NCBI GenBank assembly: GCA_019671005.1
Contig: CM033752.1
Span: forward strand, 19,104,969 to 19,168,968
Length of the DNA stretch: 64,000 nucleotides
Source of the DNA: Hibiscus mutabilis
Taxonomy: Eukaryota > Streptophyta > Magnoliopsida > Malvales > Malvaceae
Direction of reading: 5' to 3'
Part shown: positions 35,935 through 47,567 of the stretch, piece by piece
How the letters are laid out: the number at the start of each line of letters is the position of its first letter
Numbering within the stretch: the first letter of the stretch is position 1
Translations under genes and position numbers: made by a program
Notes under the pieces: model-generated
Database searches by the model: none
The model's input: the letters and a program-made list of their open reading frames with translations, nothing else
What the model was told of the DNA's origin: nothing

Positions 35935-38360
35935 AAATCAGAGGTGAGAGATCCTTTTTTATTTAGATTCTTGATTTATAATTGATTATTTAACTTTGAT
36001 TTACAAAACCTCATTGAAATCTTGTGTTTTTCTAGCTTTTAACAAGCCAATTGAGGGAGACGTCAAATAATAGGGGTAAGGTCTGTGATCTCCTCTATTG
36101 AATGGTTATTTATTGATATTCCCAAGTGTTTGATCCTTGATTTATAGTTTATAATCTGATTTTGTGTTTTTATATTGATTTAATTGTGTTAAGTTGGTGA
36201 AAAAGTGAAATATCCGTAATGGATCTATTTTCCAGTGTTGAGGTTAATTTTAATCATATTTTCGATGTATTATAATGTTGATAAGTTGTTTTTAACAATG
36301 GAATCCCGAAACTCTTGAATCCCTAGTTGTTAGATTTGTGTTTTGTGGAGTTGTGGTGGTTGTTTAATTGCTAGAAGTATTTGAATGAATTAATCTTGTT
36401 TCTAAGTGTTAATTGATGATATTGAAGGAGTTTAATTGTTAGTTTATGGTTGGGTTGGGTTTGGAAAGGATTAGATGATGTTTCGGTTGTTGAGGTTGAG
36501 TAATTATGAGAGAATTGTGGAAATCCATGAAGGATTGATGTTGCAGTGTTTTGAATGCATTGAGATGCATTAATCCTCTATTGTAATGTGGTTAAAATAT
36601 GGGAGATGGATCCGGGAGTGATCAGTGAAGCTTTTGGAGGCTTCGACGCTTGTTTTCGTGTCGGTGAATCAAGGTTTCGCATATCAGTGAGTGAGAACTA
36701 GGATTCCAACTTTGGAATGTTTAAAAGGTGGTTTATGGGAGCTTAAACTTAGCTTGATACACTGGTTTAAACTCGGAAGTAAGTAAATATGGTTTTTCTC
36801 TCTCGGTCGTACTAGTGTAAAATGGTTTTTATGCACTTGTATTGATTTACATTGAGCCTACTATTTTAAGCATGTTTTAAAGTATTTGAGATACTATTTT
36901 TAAGCATGAATTGCTAAAGGATGCACATGGTAAGTGATCCTTGTAAGTATATGGCTTATATTTGTGGTTTAAAGCGTGGTTGTTGCTTTGGAAAATGGTT
37001 TGGTTTAATGCTTGTTAAAAACAATGAGGTAAATGGTAAATGGATAATTATATTGGCAAGTGATGTGGTTTTAAAATTTTTATCGGATATAGTTGGCCGA
37101 CCATAGGATTGATAGTGCACTATAATAAGTTGCCTTGAATGTTGAGGGGTTTAGATCCGTGTACCGAAAACTTCATCCAAGTACCCTAACGGTAAAGGGG
37201 TTTTATAGTACCGTATACTCCCGTTAGTGGATTAAGCATCTAACTGAGGTAAGGGGTTAGTGTACCTGTGGGTTGAAAATGTACCCGATTGATAGGTACC
37301 ACGATTTTGATTGTATCGCTATTTTCGGTTGAGATGGCTTGAAGTGTTGGGTAAACACTTGTTGGATCCGTGTATCCGATGAACTCTTTTGGTAAAGGAA
37401 CTTGGTTAATGATCACTTGTGAGACAATATAATTGTTGATGTATCATTGAAAAGTTTATGTTGTATAATGTGATCTATACGTGTTTACTATTTAAGCTTT
37501 GCATATGGTTGTTATGCATGAGAAGGTTTAAATTGAGGTTGAGCAATGGGACATGCTGTTGGTTAATGACACATGTTGCATATGGTTTAGTATGCTGGCT
37601 TTAAAGATGTTAAGTACATGTTTTAAAGGCATGATAATGTTTTAAAGAATGCTTGAAATGAGTTTTTAATGTAATGTTGAGAAATGGTTTTAATGCATTG
37701 ATGGTGTGTTGTTTTTTAGCACTCATCGCTAAGCCTAGTGTGCTTACTCTCTCTTTGTCCATCAATGCAGAGAATTAAAAGCTTGGAAAGTAGCGGGAAG
37801 TAAGGGATCGGTACAAGACTTGGTAACAAAAGTATGTTTTGAGATAGACTATAAGTAATAAGGGCAATGAGGATTTTCGTTGTTATTTGGAGATGTTTTG
37901 TTGGACTCCCTATTTGAGCAAGTTTGTTTTAATGCTCTTGTATTGTAAATGGCCTTTATGGGTTGATTTTGGTGATGGTTTGGAGTTCCATGTTTTGCTT
38001 GACTGGTTTTCTATGTTGCATGCCTATAGATTTACATTTGATGCAAGATGCCATGAAACGGTGTTGAATCTCTGATAATGTGTTGTTGGTTTGATCCTAG
38101 ATTATGATGGTTGTGTGTTAGGAGCATGTTAGGATGTCTTGGTATGGTTAAAAGTATGTTGAACTAGCTAAAAGTGACATTACAGGCATAGGCGTACCGA
38201 TACGCTGGGGACCGTATTGGTACGGATAGACAAATTTTAGGCTCTGCGTTTCGATACGGAGTAAGGCGTACCAATACGGTTCTAGACTACTGGATTATTA
38301 CTTTTCGAGTTGAAACCCGCATACCGAAACACCTATATGCCGTATTGGTACGGTTATTAA
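35935..38360 (+). repeat. Array unit 6 (type B)
   Basis: 2426 bp. Type-B markers throughout. Small private changes include CAAATAATAG for CACACAATAG near 36064. Confidence 0.92.
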
Positions 38361-40795
38361 AAATCAGAGGTGAGATATCCTTTTTTATTTAGATTCTTGA
38401 TTTACAATTGATTATTTAACTTTGATTTACAAAACCTCTTTGAAATCTTGTGTTTTTCTAGCTTTTAACAAGCCAATTGAGGGAGAAGTCACACAATAGG
38501 GGTAAGGTCCGTGATCTCCTCTATTGAATGGTTATTTATTGATATTCGCAAGTGTTTGATCCTTGATTTATAGTTTATAATCTGATTTTGTGTTTTTATA
38601 TTGATTTAATTGGGTTAAGTTGGTGAAAAAGTGAAAGATCCGTATTGGATCTATTTTCCAGTGTTGAGGTTAACTTTAATCATATTTTCGATGTATTATA
38701 ATGTTGATAAGTTGATTTTAACAATGGAATCTCGAAACTCTTGAATCCCTAGTTGTTAAGGTTGTTAGATTTGTGTTTTTGTGGAGTTGTGGTGGTTGTT
38801 TAATTGCTAGAAGTATTTGGATGAATTAATCTTGTTTCTAAGTGTTAATTGATAATATTGAAGGAGTTTAATAGTTAGTCTATGGCTGGGTTGTGTTTGG
38901 AAAGGATTAGATGATGTTTCGGTTGGTGAGGTTGAGTAATTATGAGAGAATTGTGGAAATCCATGAAGGATTGATGTTGCAGTGTTTTGAATGCATTGAG
39001 ATGCATTAATCCTCTATTGTAATGTGGTTAAAATAGGGGAGATGGATCCGGGAGTGATTAGTGAAGCTTTAGAGGCTTCGACGCTTATTTTCGTGTCGGT
39101 GAATCGAGGTTTTGCGTATCAGTGAGTGAGAACGTGGATTCCAGTTTTGGAATGTTTAAAATGTGGTTTATGGGAGTTTAAACTTAGCTTGATACACTGG
39201 TTTAAACTCGGAAGTAAGTAAATGTGGTTTTTCTCTCGATCGTACTAGTGTGAAATGGTTTTTATATGCATTGTGTTGATTTACATTGAGCCTACTGTTT
39301 TAAACATGTTTTAAAGTATTTGAGATACTATTTTTAAGCATGAATTGCTAAAGGATGCACATGGTAAGTGATCCTTGTAAGTATATGGCTTATACTTGTG
39401 GTTTAAAGCGTGGTTGTTGCTTTGGAAAATGGTTTGGTTTAATGCTTATTAAAAACAGTGAGGTAAATGGTAAATGGATAATTATATTGGCAAGTGATGT
39501 GGTTTTAAAATTTTTATCGGATATAGTTGGCCGACCATAGGATTGATAGTGCACTATAATAAGTCGCCTTGGATGTTGAGGGGTTTAAATCCAGATATCT
39601 TGAAAACTTCATCCAAGTACCCAAACGGTATAGGGGTTTTACAGTACCGTATACTCCCGTTAGTGGATTAAGCATCTAACTGAGGTAAGGGGTTAGTGTA
39701 CCTTTGGGTTGAAAATGTACCCGATTGATAGGTACCACGATTTTGATTGTATCGCTATTTTCGGTTGAGATGGCTTGAAGTGTTGGGTAAACACTTGTTG
39801 GATCTGTGTATCCGATGAACTCTTTTGGTAAAGGAACTTGGTTAATGATCACTTGTGATCCAATATAATTGTTGATGTATCATTGAAAAGTTTATGTTGT
39901 ATAATGTGATCTATACATGTTTACTCTTTAAGCTTTGCATATGGTTGTTATGCAAGGGAAGGCTTAAATTGAGGTTGAGCAATGGGACATGCTGTTGGTT
40001 AATGACACATGTTGCATATGGTTTAATATGCTGGCTTTAAAGATGTTAAGTGCATGTTTTAAAGGCATGATAATATTTTAAAGAATGCTTGAAATGAGTT
40101 TTTAATGTAATGTTGGGAAATGGTTTTAATGCATTGATGGTGTGTTGTTTTTTAGCACTCCTCGCTAAGCTTAGTGTGCTTATGCTCTCTTTGTCCATCA
40201 ATGCAGAGAATTAAAAGCTTCGAAGGCAGAAGGAAGCAAGGGATCGGTACAAGACTTGGTAACCAAAGTATGTTTTGAGATAGACTATAAGTAATAAGGG
40301 CAATGAGTATTTTCGTTGTCATTTGGGAGATGTTTTGTTGGACTCCCTATTTGAGAAAGTTTGTTTTAATTCTCTTGTATTGTAAATGGCCTTTATAGGT
40401 TGATTTTGGTGATGGTTTGGAGTTCCATGTTTTGCTTGACTAGTTTTCTATGTTGCATGCCTATAGATTTACATTTGATGCAAGATGCCATGAAACGATG
40501 TTGAATATGTGACAATGTGTTGTTGGTTTGACCCTAGATTATGATGGTTGTGTGTTAGGAGCATGTTAAGATGTCTTGGTATGGTTAAAAGTATGTTGAA
40601 CTAGCTAAAAGTGACAATACAGAGCCCAGCGTACCGATCTGTTGGGGACCGTGATCGGTCGGATAGACAAATTTAGGCTCTGCGTTTGATGCGGGGTAAG
40701 GCGTACCAATACGGTTCTACGCTACTGGATTATTACTTTTTGAGTTGAAACCCGCATACCGAAACACCTATATGCCATATTGGTACGGTTATTAA
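38361..40795 (+). repeat. Array unit 7 (type A)
   Basis: 2435 bp. Type-A markers. Its palindrome cluster near 40625-40700 is unusually damaged (GTACCGATCTGTTGG and GTGATCGGTCGG for the usual arms). Confidence 0.92.
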
Positions 40796-43227
40796 AAATC
40801 AGAGGTGAGAGATCCTTTTTTATTTAGATTATTGATTTATAATTGATTATTTAACTTTGATTTACAAAACCTCATTGAAATCTTGTGTTTTTCTAGCTTT
40901 TAACAAGCCAATTGAGGGAGACGTCACACAATAGGGGTAAGGTCCGTGATCTCCTCTATTGAATGGTTATTTATTGATATTCCCAAGTGTTTGATCCTTG
41001 ATTTATAGTTTATAATCTGATTTTGTGTTTTTATATTGATTTAATTGGGTTAAGTTGGTGAAAAAGTGAAATATCCGTAATGGATCTATTTTCCAGTGTT
41101 GAGGTTAATTTTAATCGTATTTTTGATGTATTATAATGTTGATAAGTTGCTTTTAACAATGGAATCCCGAAACTCTTGAATCCCTAGTTGTTAAGGTTGT
41201 TAGATTTGTGTTTTGTGGAGTTGTGGTGGTTATTTAATTGCTAGAAGTATTTGAATGAATTAATCTTGTTTCTAAGTGTTAATTGATGATATTGAAGGAG
41301 TTTAATTGTTAGTTTATGGTTGGGTTGGGTTTGGAAAGGATTAGATGATGTTTCGGTTGTTGAGGTTGAGTAATTATGAGAGAATTGTGGAAATCCATGA
41401 AGGATTGATGTTGCAGTGTTTTGAATGCATTGAGATGCATTAATCCTCTATTGTAATGTGGTTAAAATATGGGAGATGGATCCGGGAGTGATCAGTGAAG
41501 CTTTTGGAGGCTTCGACGCTTGTTTTCGTGTCGGTGAATCAAGGTTTCGCATATCAGTGAGTGAGAACTAGGATTCCAACTTTGGAATGTTTAAAAGGTG
41601 TTTTATGGGAGTTTAAACTTAGCTTGATACACTGGTTTAAACTCGGAAGTAAGTAAATATGGTTTTTCTCTCTCGGTCGTACTAGTGTAAAATGGTTTTT
41701 ATGCACTTGTATTGATTTACATTGAGCCTACTGTTTTAAGCATGTTTTAAAGTATTTGAGATACTATTTTGAAGCATGAATTGCTAAAGGATGCACATGG
41801 TAAGTGATCCTTGTAAGTATATGGCTTATATTTGTGGTTTAAAGCGTGGTTGTTGCTTTGGAAAATGGTTTGGTTTAATGCTTGTTAAAAACAGTGAGGT
41901 AAATGGTAAATGGATAATTATATTGGCAAGTGATGTGGTTTTAAAATTTTTATCGGATATAGTTGGCCGACCATAGGATTGATAGTGCACTATAATAAGT
42001 CGCCTTGAATGTTGAGGGGTTTAGATCCGTGTACCGAAAACTTCATCCAAGTACCCTAACGGTAAAGGGGTTTTGTAGTACCGTATACTCCCGTTAGTGG
42101 ATTAAGCATCTAAGTGAGGTAAGGGGTTAGTGTACCTGTGGGTTGAAAATGTACCCGATTGATAGGTACCACGATTTTGATTGTATCGCTATTTTCGGTT
42201 GAGATGGCTTGAAGTGTTGGGCAAACACTTGTTGGATCCGTGTATCCGATGAACTCTTTTGGTAAAGGAACTTGGTTAATGATCACTTGTGAGACAATAT
42301 AATTGTTGATGTATCATTGAAAAGTTTATGTTGTATAATGTGATCTATACATGTTTACTCTTTAAGCTTTGCATATGGTTGTTATGCATGGGAAGGCTTA
42401 AATTGAGGTTGAGCAATGGGACATGCTGTTGGTTAATGACAAATGTTGCATATGGTTTAATATGCTGACTTTAAAGATGTTAAGTGCATGTTTTAAAGGC
42501 ATGATAATGTTTTAAAGAATGCTTGAAATGAGTTTTTAATGTAATGTTGAGAAATGGTTTTAATGCATTGATGGTGTGTTGTTTTTTAGCACTCCTCGCT
42601 AAGCCTAATGTGCTTACGCTCTCTTTTTCCATCAATGCAGAGAATTAAAAGCTTGGAAAGCAGGGGGAAGCAAGGGATCGGTACAAGACTTGGTAACCAA
42701 AGTATGTTTTGAGATAGACTATAAGTAATAAGGGCAATGAGGATTTTCGTTGTTATTTGGAGATGTTTTGTTGGACTCCCTATTTGAGCAAGTTTGTTTT
42801 AATGCTCTTGTATTGTAAATGTCCTTTATGGGTTGATTTTGGTGATGGTTTGGAGTTCCATGTTTTGCTTGACTGGTTTTCTATGTTGCATGCCTATAGA
42901 TTTACATTTGATGCAAGATGCCATGAAACGGTGTTGAATCTGTGATAATGTGTTGTTGGTTTGATCCTAGATTATGATGGTTGTGTGTTAGGAGCATGTT
43001 AGGTTTTCTTGGTATGGTTAAAAGTATGTTGAACTAGCTAAAAGTGACATTACAGGCCCAGGTGTACCGATACGTTGGGGACCGTATCGGTACGGATAGA
43101 CAAATTTAGGCTCTGCGTTTCGGTACGGGGTAAGGCGTACCAATACGGTTCTACGCTACTGGATTATTACTTTTCGAGTTGAACCCGCATACCGAAACAC
43201 CTATATGTCATATTGGTACGGTTATTA
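40796..43227 (+). repeat. Array unit 8 (type B, last)
   Basis: 2432 bp. Type-B markers. It ends at GTTATTAAAC and passes directly into the unique right part of the LTR (ATTTGTAAATGAAC), as the 5' LTR does at 15712-15730. Confidence 0.92.
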
Positions 43228-43752
43228 AACATTTGTAAATGAACTACATTTTTCCTGTATGGCGTACCGAAACAGGGCTGAGCGAAATTGAACACCGTAT
43301 CGATACTGTTACCCGAGTATCGATACGGTGATCGTTAATTCTGTTAATATCATGGGAGTGAAGTTCTGTTTTCTTTTGTTTTGTCCCTGATTTTAGTGGA
43401 TGCAATAGAATAAGTTCGGATGATCGTTTTGAGCTGATATTTGACGTAAAAGCATGTAACATGTCTACTTAAAGGATGGTAATTTTAAATTGGGCTAAGT
43501 CCTCGTAATTTTCAAGTTTTACAATTGGGTCCCTAAATTGTATGCATGAACAATTGGATGTCAATTCGATGTCTGGTTGGGTTGGGTTTCACCTGAGATC
43601 AGTATGTACATGTAGGATAATAATTATGCATTTAGATAAGATAAAAGAAAAAAATGGGCGTGTTTGAGTTTAATCTTCACGGTTTACCTTGATAAACCTA
43701 ATGTAGCTCGCTCGGTTCGGTCTTGCGACTAGGCCAGGTTGAGGGGGTTACA
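43228..43752 (+). mobile_element. Right unique part of 3' LTR
   Basis: Corresponds to about 15717-16264 of the 5' LTR and ends GAGGGGGTTACA next to the AGCCA duplication. Contains a perfect 15-bp inverted repeat at 43293-43330. Confidence 0.9.
43293..43330. repeat. Perfect 15-bp-arm hairpin
   Basis: CACCGTATCGATACT (43293-43307), loop GTTACCCG, AGTATCGATACGGTG (43316-43330). The 5' LTR has the same structure with two mismatches. Confidence 0.92.
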
Positions 43753-43757
43753 AGCCA

Positions 43758-46700
43758 CTCGCCCTGTCGCCTCGTCGTTGGCCGTAGAAAGCTCTAGAAG
43801 CTCCGACGAGGGCTTTCAAAATTGTTGCTAAGAGCTTTTGGTTGTTTTGCGGCCTACTATGTGCCTTGGAAGACACCGCCAGCACCACCGCACTGCTCGA
43901 GATGTTGTGAACAAAACCTTGTCGTTCAGACGTGAACTGTCATCGGTTGAGACTTCACCAGAGATCGCAGTAAAGGTTTTTGGTAGAGGGTTCAATTGAT
44001 TTTAAGGCCTTTAAATTGTTTTGGTTGTCTGATTTTGAGGTGTGAGTGCATTTTTGGAGGATTACTGTTGTTCAAGACCATTTTTTGGCCCGTTTTGGCC
44101 GCGAATAGAATACTCGCGCCGTCTAGGTTATTTCCAGTTGCTTGGGACGGTGGTTCGGCCGAATCGGGCATGAACCAACCCTGAACCAGTTCTACCTCAA
44201 ACTGGCCTACAAACCAGACCCATTTGACTTGTTTAACCCATTCAACCTGACCTGTTAACCGAGTCAACCCATCTGAGTTAACTCAGTGAGTTAACTCGCC
44301 CGAGTCAACCCGGTTAACCGTTACTACTAGCGTCAGCATTGACTTTGACCAAAAAGTCAAAATTTTCAAAAACTTCTATCTCAAATTTTTTGACGTCCTG
44401 AGTCTATTTTTAAAGCTCGTTTTGTAAAATTCTAACTCGAAAGCCTCCGAATCTGACCTCAAACTTGAGCATGCTTATGTGTTTAGTCATTTAGTTTAAG
44501 TGTTATGTGATCGAGCTAAGGATTGATTATAAATTGTTTTTAATTGAAGGTGTCCATATATCTTCGTATTTGGGATGTTGAGGGACGCCAAAATTGGGTT
44601 CAAGAGTGATTGATGAGGCTTTCAAATGTTGATCGATGTAGCTCGGAGTCAAGGTAATACGTTACTACCTCTTGCACGCTTTATGAAACAAGTTGATATT
44701 CGGTTAATGCATGAATGATTATGATTGAGTATAATGGTAACTATGTTAAAGTCAAATCAACTTCGGAATAAAAGAATGATAAACTGGTTAAGATCGAATT
44801 ATTCGATCAGAAGGTTAATAAATCAAAAGGATCTGGAGTTCAATATATGATTAATAGGACAACTAATCTCCAAACTCGATTAATAGAGTTAAAGGATGCA
44901 ATGCATGAACTATTTGGCTAAGAAATTACGTAAATACCCTTGAGGTACTAATGACTAAATTACCCCTAACAAAATAAATGATTTGGAATTCCACACTTGA
45001 TTTGATAAAACAACTATTCCATTTGAAATCCATGATCTAATGTGAAATTCAGTATTAAGATTCAACATGTGAGATATCAAATACGTGGATTTTTCCTGAA
45101 TTCTTAATACGTCTCTAAAGATAAATTTACAAGAAACTATTTGTATGTCTAAATTACTCAAAATGATAAAATATATTGAATCGTTTGGAAATACTGATAT
45201 GTCTAAATTGATTGAAATATTCTCAGCACTGAATTTGATAATAAACCAAAATAACAAATATACCCTCAAGCTCTGAAATGAATAAATTGTTTGGAATGAC
45301 CAAAAGTGCCAGAATAACTGAAATGACCAAAATGATCAAAATATATTCGAGCACCAAACTTTCTAAAGTGACTAAGATATCCTTGACCTTTGGAATGATT
45401 AAATTACCTTCACGACTTGGCATAAGTGAATACTCTTGATAAGTCTTAATTCAGATAAAATCTAGAAAATTGTATCGTCCCTAAGGGTTGAGAAACTTAA
45501 CTCAGATATGTTGGCCATTTCAAGTACTGCTATAATATTGGTTTAATAAAATACAAAGACAAGTTCGACTGCACAGTATAATACCAATAATGAATATGAG
45601 GGTGATCGATTCAACTATATGATGCTACCAGTACTAAGGAAGGAACACTTGTGGGGTGTATCTGTCTTAATATTGGGAACCACAATAATATGGGTCACTG
45701 TTAAACAAAATGACTTCAAAAGTCTGTTTAGCCGCTAAAATTATAAATATTTCGAGTTTCAGACCCTTGTGGGGCTAAATTACCCTAGCAGTCAAAATAA
45801 TCGAATAGCCTCTATAGTCAAAATAACCAATGCCCTATGAGCAAAAATCGACTCAAACACTCATAATATATTTGAAATCCTAAATAAGCATGATATATCT
45901 GATACTCTGAACGATATAGATGTACCAATCTTCTAAATATCTGTTAGAGCCTTAGTTATTGAATCTTTTCTATAAGAATTCTCAATTCTAAAATTCGTTC
46001 GATGTTGACAAATACCAATGTTCTCCTTCTGGTAATTATCAAGTACCCCCATGAGATAATTTTACTATCTAGTGTGTCTCATGTACACTTGAATATCCTC
46101 TCTGATTTGAAATCAAGATTGTCTCTCTGGTATGAATCATAGATTCTATATGTCTGGAAATCTATATGTCTCTATCTGATCTAAAAACATGTTAACTGGT
46201 TTTGGATATACTGGAAATATATGTATGGTTTCTGTTTTTCCTATTTCTTCTAACTACACTAAAAAATTTACTCTAGGATATTTTTGGGATATGATTGAAG
46301 ATCTGTAAGCTCAGCGCTGGTAAGTCCTTCTGGACATAAGGCATCCCCTTAGATAAGCTTCTACGCTCAATGGGCCTAGGGTAAGTATTTCTGTAAGCTC
46401 ATAGGCTCAATGGGCCTAGGGTAAGTCTTTATGGATACAGTTATGGATACTGCATATTGGTGTACGGTTGGAGGGTAGTTAGGTGATTAAAATAAAACTT
46501 GATGTTCCCTTCTAAAATCTACCTTACTGAATTAATTTATCAATGTCAAAAACTCTCAGTATGTTTCTAATCTACGGTTAATGCAATACACTAAATTTTG
46601 TCTGAATCAACTTCTATAATTTATGTCTCTTCTGAATCTCCGGGCTATAGGCTTATCGCCTGATACTTGTGTGATAGAATACATAACAACCTTGTTACCT

Positions 46701-47208
46701 TCAAGTGTAACAACAATATGAATTATAATTCGTGTCTAAAATATTTTTGATACTGGCTCATCGCATCAGTTCTGATTAACCTATTACTTGCTCGTTGCAT
46801 ACAGCATCATCTAGTTGTTCTGTATTATTGAGCTTTTCCAAGCGTACGTGTTTTTGCCATCGCAAACTAAGAAGGATTTGATCATGTTTCGAAAATTGAC
46901 ATCATTAATGGGAGTCTCCTCGGCTTTGCTTGCGGAGTACGGTATCTGTGTAAATAGTGGGCATGTATGTTGTGTCTTATTTTTATGTCAGAAATTGTAA
47001 TATGAAGATTTGGATTTTTGTTTTTATGTTTAAATGATTTTTTTCTGAAATGGTGTTTTATACAGAATTTTATTTTATATTTTTAATGTATTTAATGAAG
47101 AAAATATTTTTATGTGGATTTTTAGTGTGGGTCGCTTCTGTGACCCTAATGTAACCTCCTAGAATTAGGTATAATGTATAAGCGGGTCTAGGGGGTTACA
47201 CTTCCATT
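43758..47208 (+). mobile_element. Right part of outer gypsy LTR-like host sequence
   Basis: No gene. Continues from 12807 across the insertion. The right end AGGGGGTTACA (47198-47208), preceded by GTATAATGTATAAGCGGGTC, resembles the ends of the other gypsy LTRs here. A segment at about 44570-44670 (GGGACGCCAAAATTGGG, GTGATTGATGAGGC) parallels a conserved part of the inner LTR, so it is probably a related solo LTR or fragment. Two direct copies of GCTCAATGGGCCTAGGGTAA lie at about 46364 and 46405. Its left terminus and target duplication were not found. Confidence 0.5.
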
Positions 47209-47567
47209 ATAGTTTACCCAAAAATAAATACTCAATTGCAGTGACGTTACAATTATAAATACAATATTTTAAAGAGTTAATATTTGATGCACAACCTTTT
47301 CCCTCACTAATATGCCTATTTAAGCTTCAAAACCTAAAATATAAACCCTAACCCTAAATTCATGCATCCTAAATCATAAATCATAAATTCTAACTCTAAA
47401 CCCTAAATATAAAACACTAAAAACCTAACCCCATTAACTCTAAACCTTAAGTTAAACTAAATACTTATTGCCTCGCATAATAAAAGCTAAGTATCTAATT
47501 GCAACAAAAAAACTAAGTACTTAGTTGCACCATTAAAGATGTTAGAAATATAAATACAATGTTTTAA
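47209..47567. repeat. Dispersed repeat with telomere-like MITE copy
   Basis: Starts with TTATAGTTTACCC, the complement of a GGGTAAACTATAA Mutator-like terminus, then runs into the dispersed repeat also seen at 11100-11487 (CCTCGCATAATAAAAG, AATTGCAACAAAAAA, TAAATACAAT). ATATTTGATGCACAACC at about 47280 opens a degenerate CCCTAAA-type body extending to about 47450. No gene. Confidence 0.6.

Larger units (their letters stand above)
25321..43227 (+). repeat. Tandem array of 2.43-kb LTR-derived units
   Basis: Eight head-to-tail units, each beginning at AAATCAGAGGTGAGA and ending at GGTTATTAAA. Unit starts are 25321, 26250, 28641, 31076, 33505, 35935, 38361 and 40796. Seven are 2.39-2.44 kb; the first is 929 bp through an internal deletion. 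The repeated segment is single-copy in the 5' LTR (about 13288-15716). The units do not code for protein: the recurring 61- and 62-residue frames simply reflect the repetition. Confidence 0.95.
12808..43752 (+). mobile_element. Gypsy (Tekay/Del-like) retrotransposon with giant 3' LTR
   Basis: A complete insertion bounded by TG...CA LTR ends and a 5-bp target duplication AGCCA (12803-12807 and 43753-43757). Order on the plus strand: 5' LTR (12808-16264), primer-binding site, decayed gag-PR-RT-RH-IN (16683-20660), polypurine tract and 3' LTR (20693-43752). The C-terminal polyprotein tail (ILDTSSKVLRGK ... VLWRHRDVKKATYERK) resembles the chromodomain-like tail of plant Tekay/Del chromoviruses, which is the basis for the lineage call. 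The polyprotein has lost an N-terminal part of reverse transcriptase and has many stops, so it is non-autonomous. The 3' LTR is inflated by a nested LTR and by a 2.43-kb tandem array. Confidence 0.9.
20693..43752 (+). mobile_element. 3' LTR, interrupted and massively expanded
   Basis: Starts TGTAAAGCCCAAATTTTGGG after the polypurine tract. After 34 bases it is interrupted by another LTR (20727-24871 plus duplicated TTTGT). It resumes at 24877 with GGCTTGTTAGACGATCCGG and ends GAGGGGGTTACA at 43752. Without the nested LTR it is about 18.9 kb against 3457 bp for the 5' LTR. The difference of about 15.45 kb matches the extra copies of the tandem unit at 25321-43227. Confidence 0.9.

Noticed and set aside
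14279..41976. A 61-residue frame starting MHMVSDPCKYMAY repeated at ~2.43-kb spacing, and a 62-residue frame starting MEMFCWTPYLSKF, as a conserved small-protein family
   Set aside because: They recur only because the LTR segment is tandemly repeated. Unit 4 loses the frame by a small deletion, and there is no sign of codon-level constraint or translation signals.
25321..43227. Tandem gene family or ribosomal-like array
   Set aside because: Units are non-coding and match the 5' LTR of the same element end to end.
43992..44267. Overlapping frames of 91 (minus) and 62 (plus) residues near 44 kb
   Set aside because: They lie inside the outer LTR-like host sequence and match no protein family I recognise.
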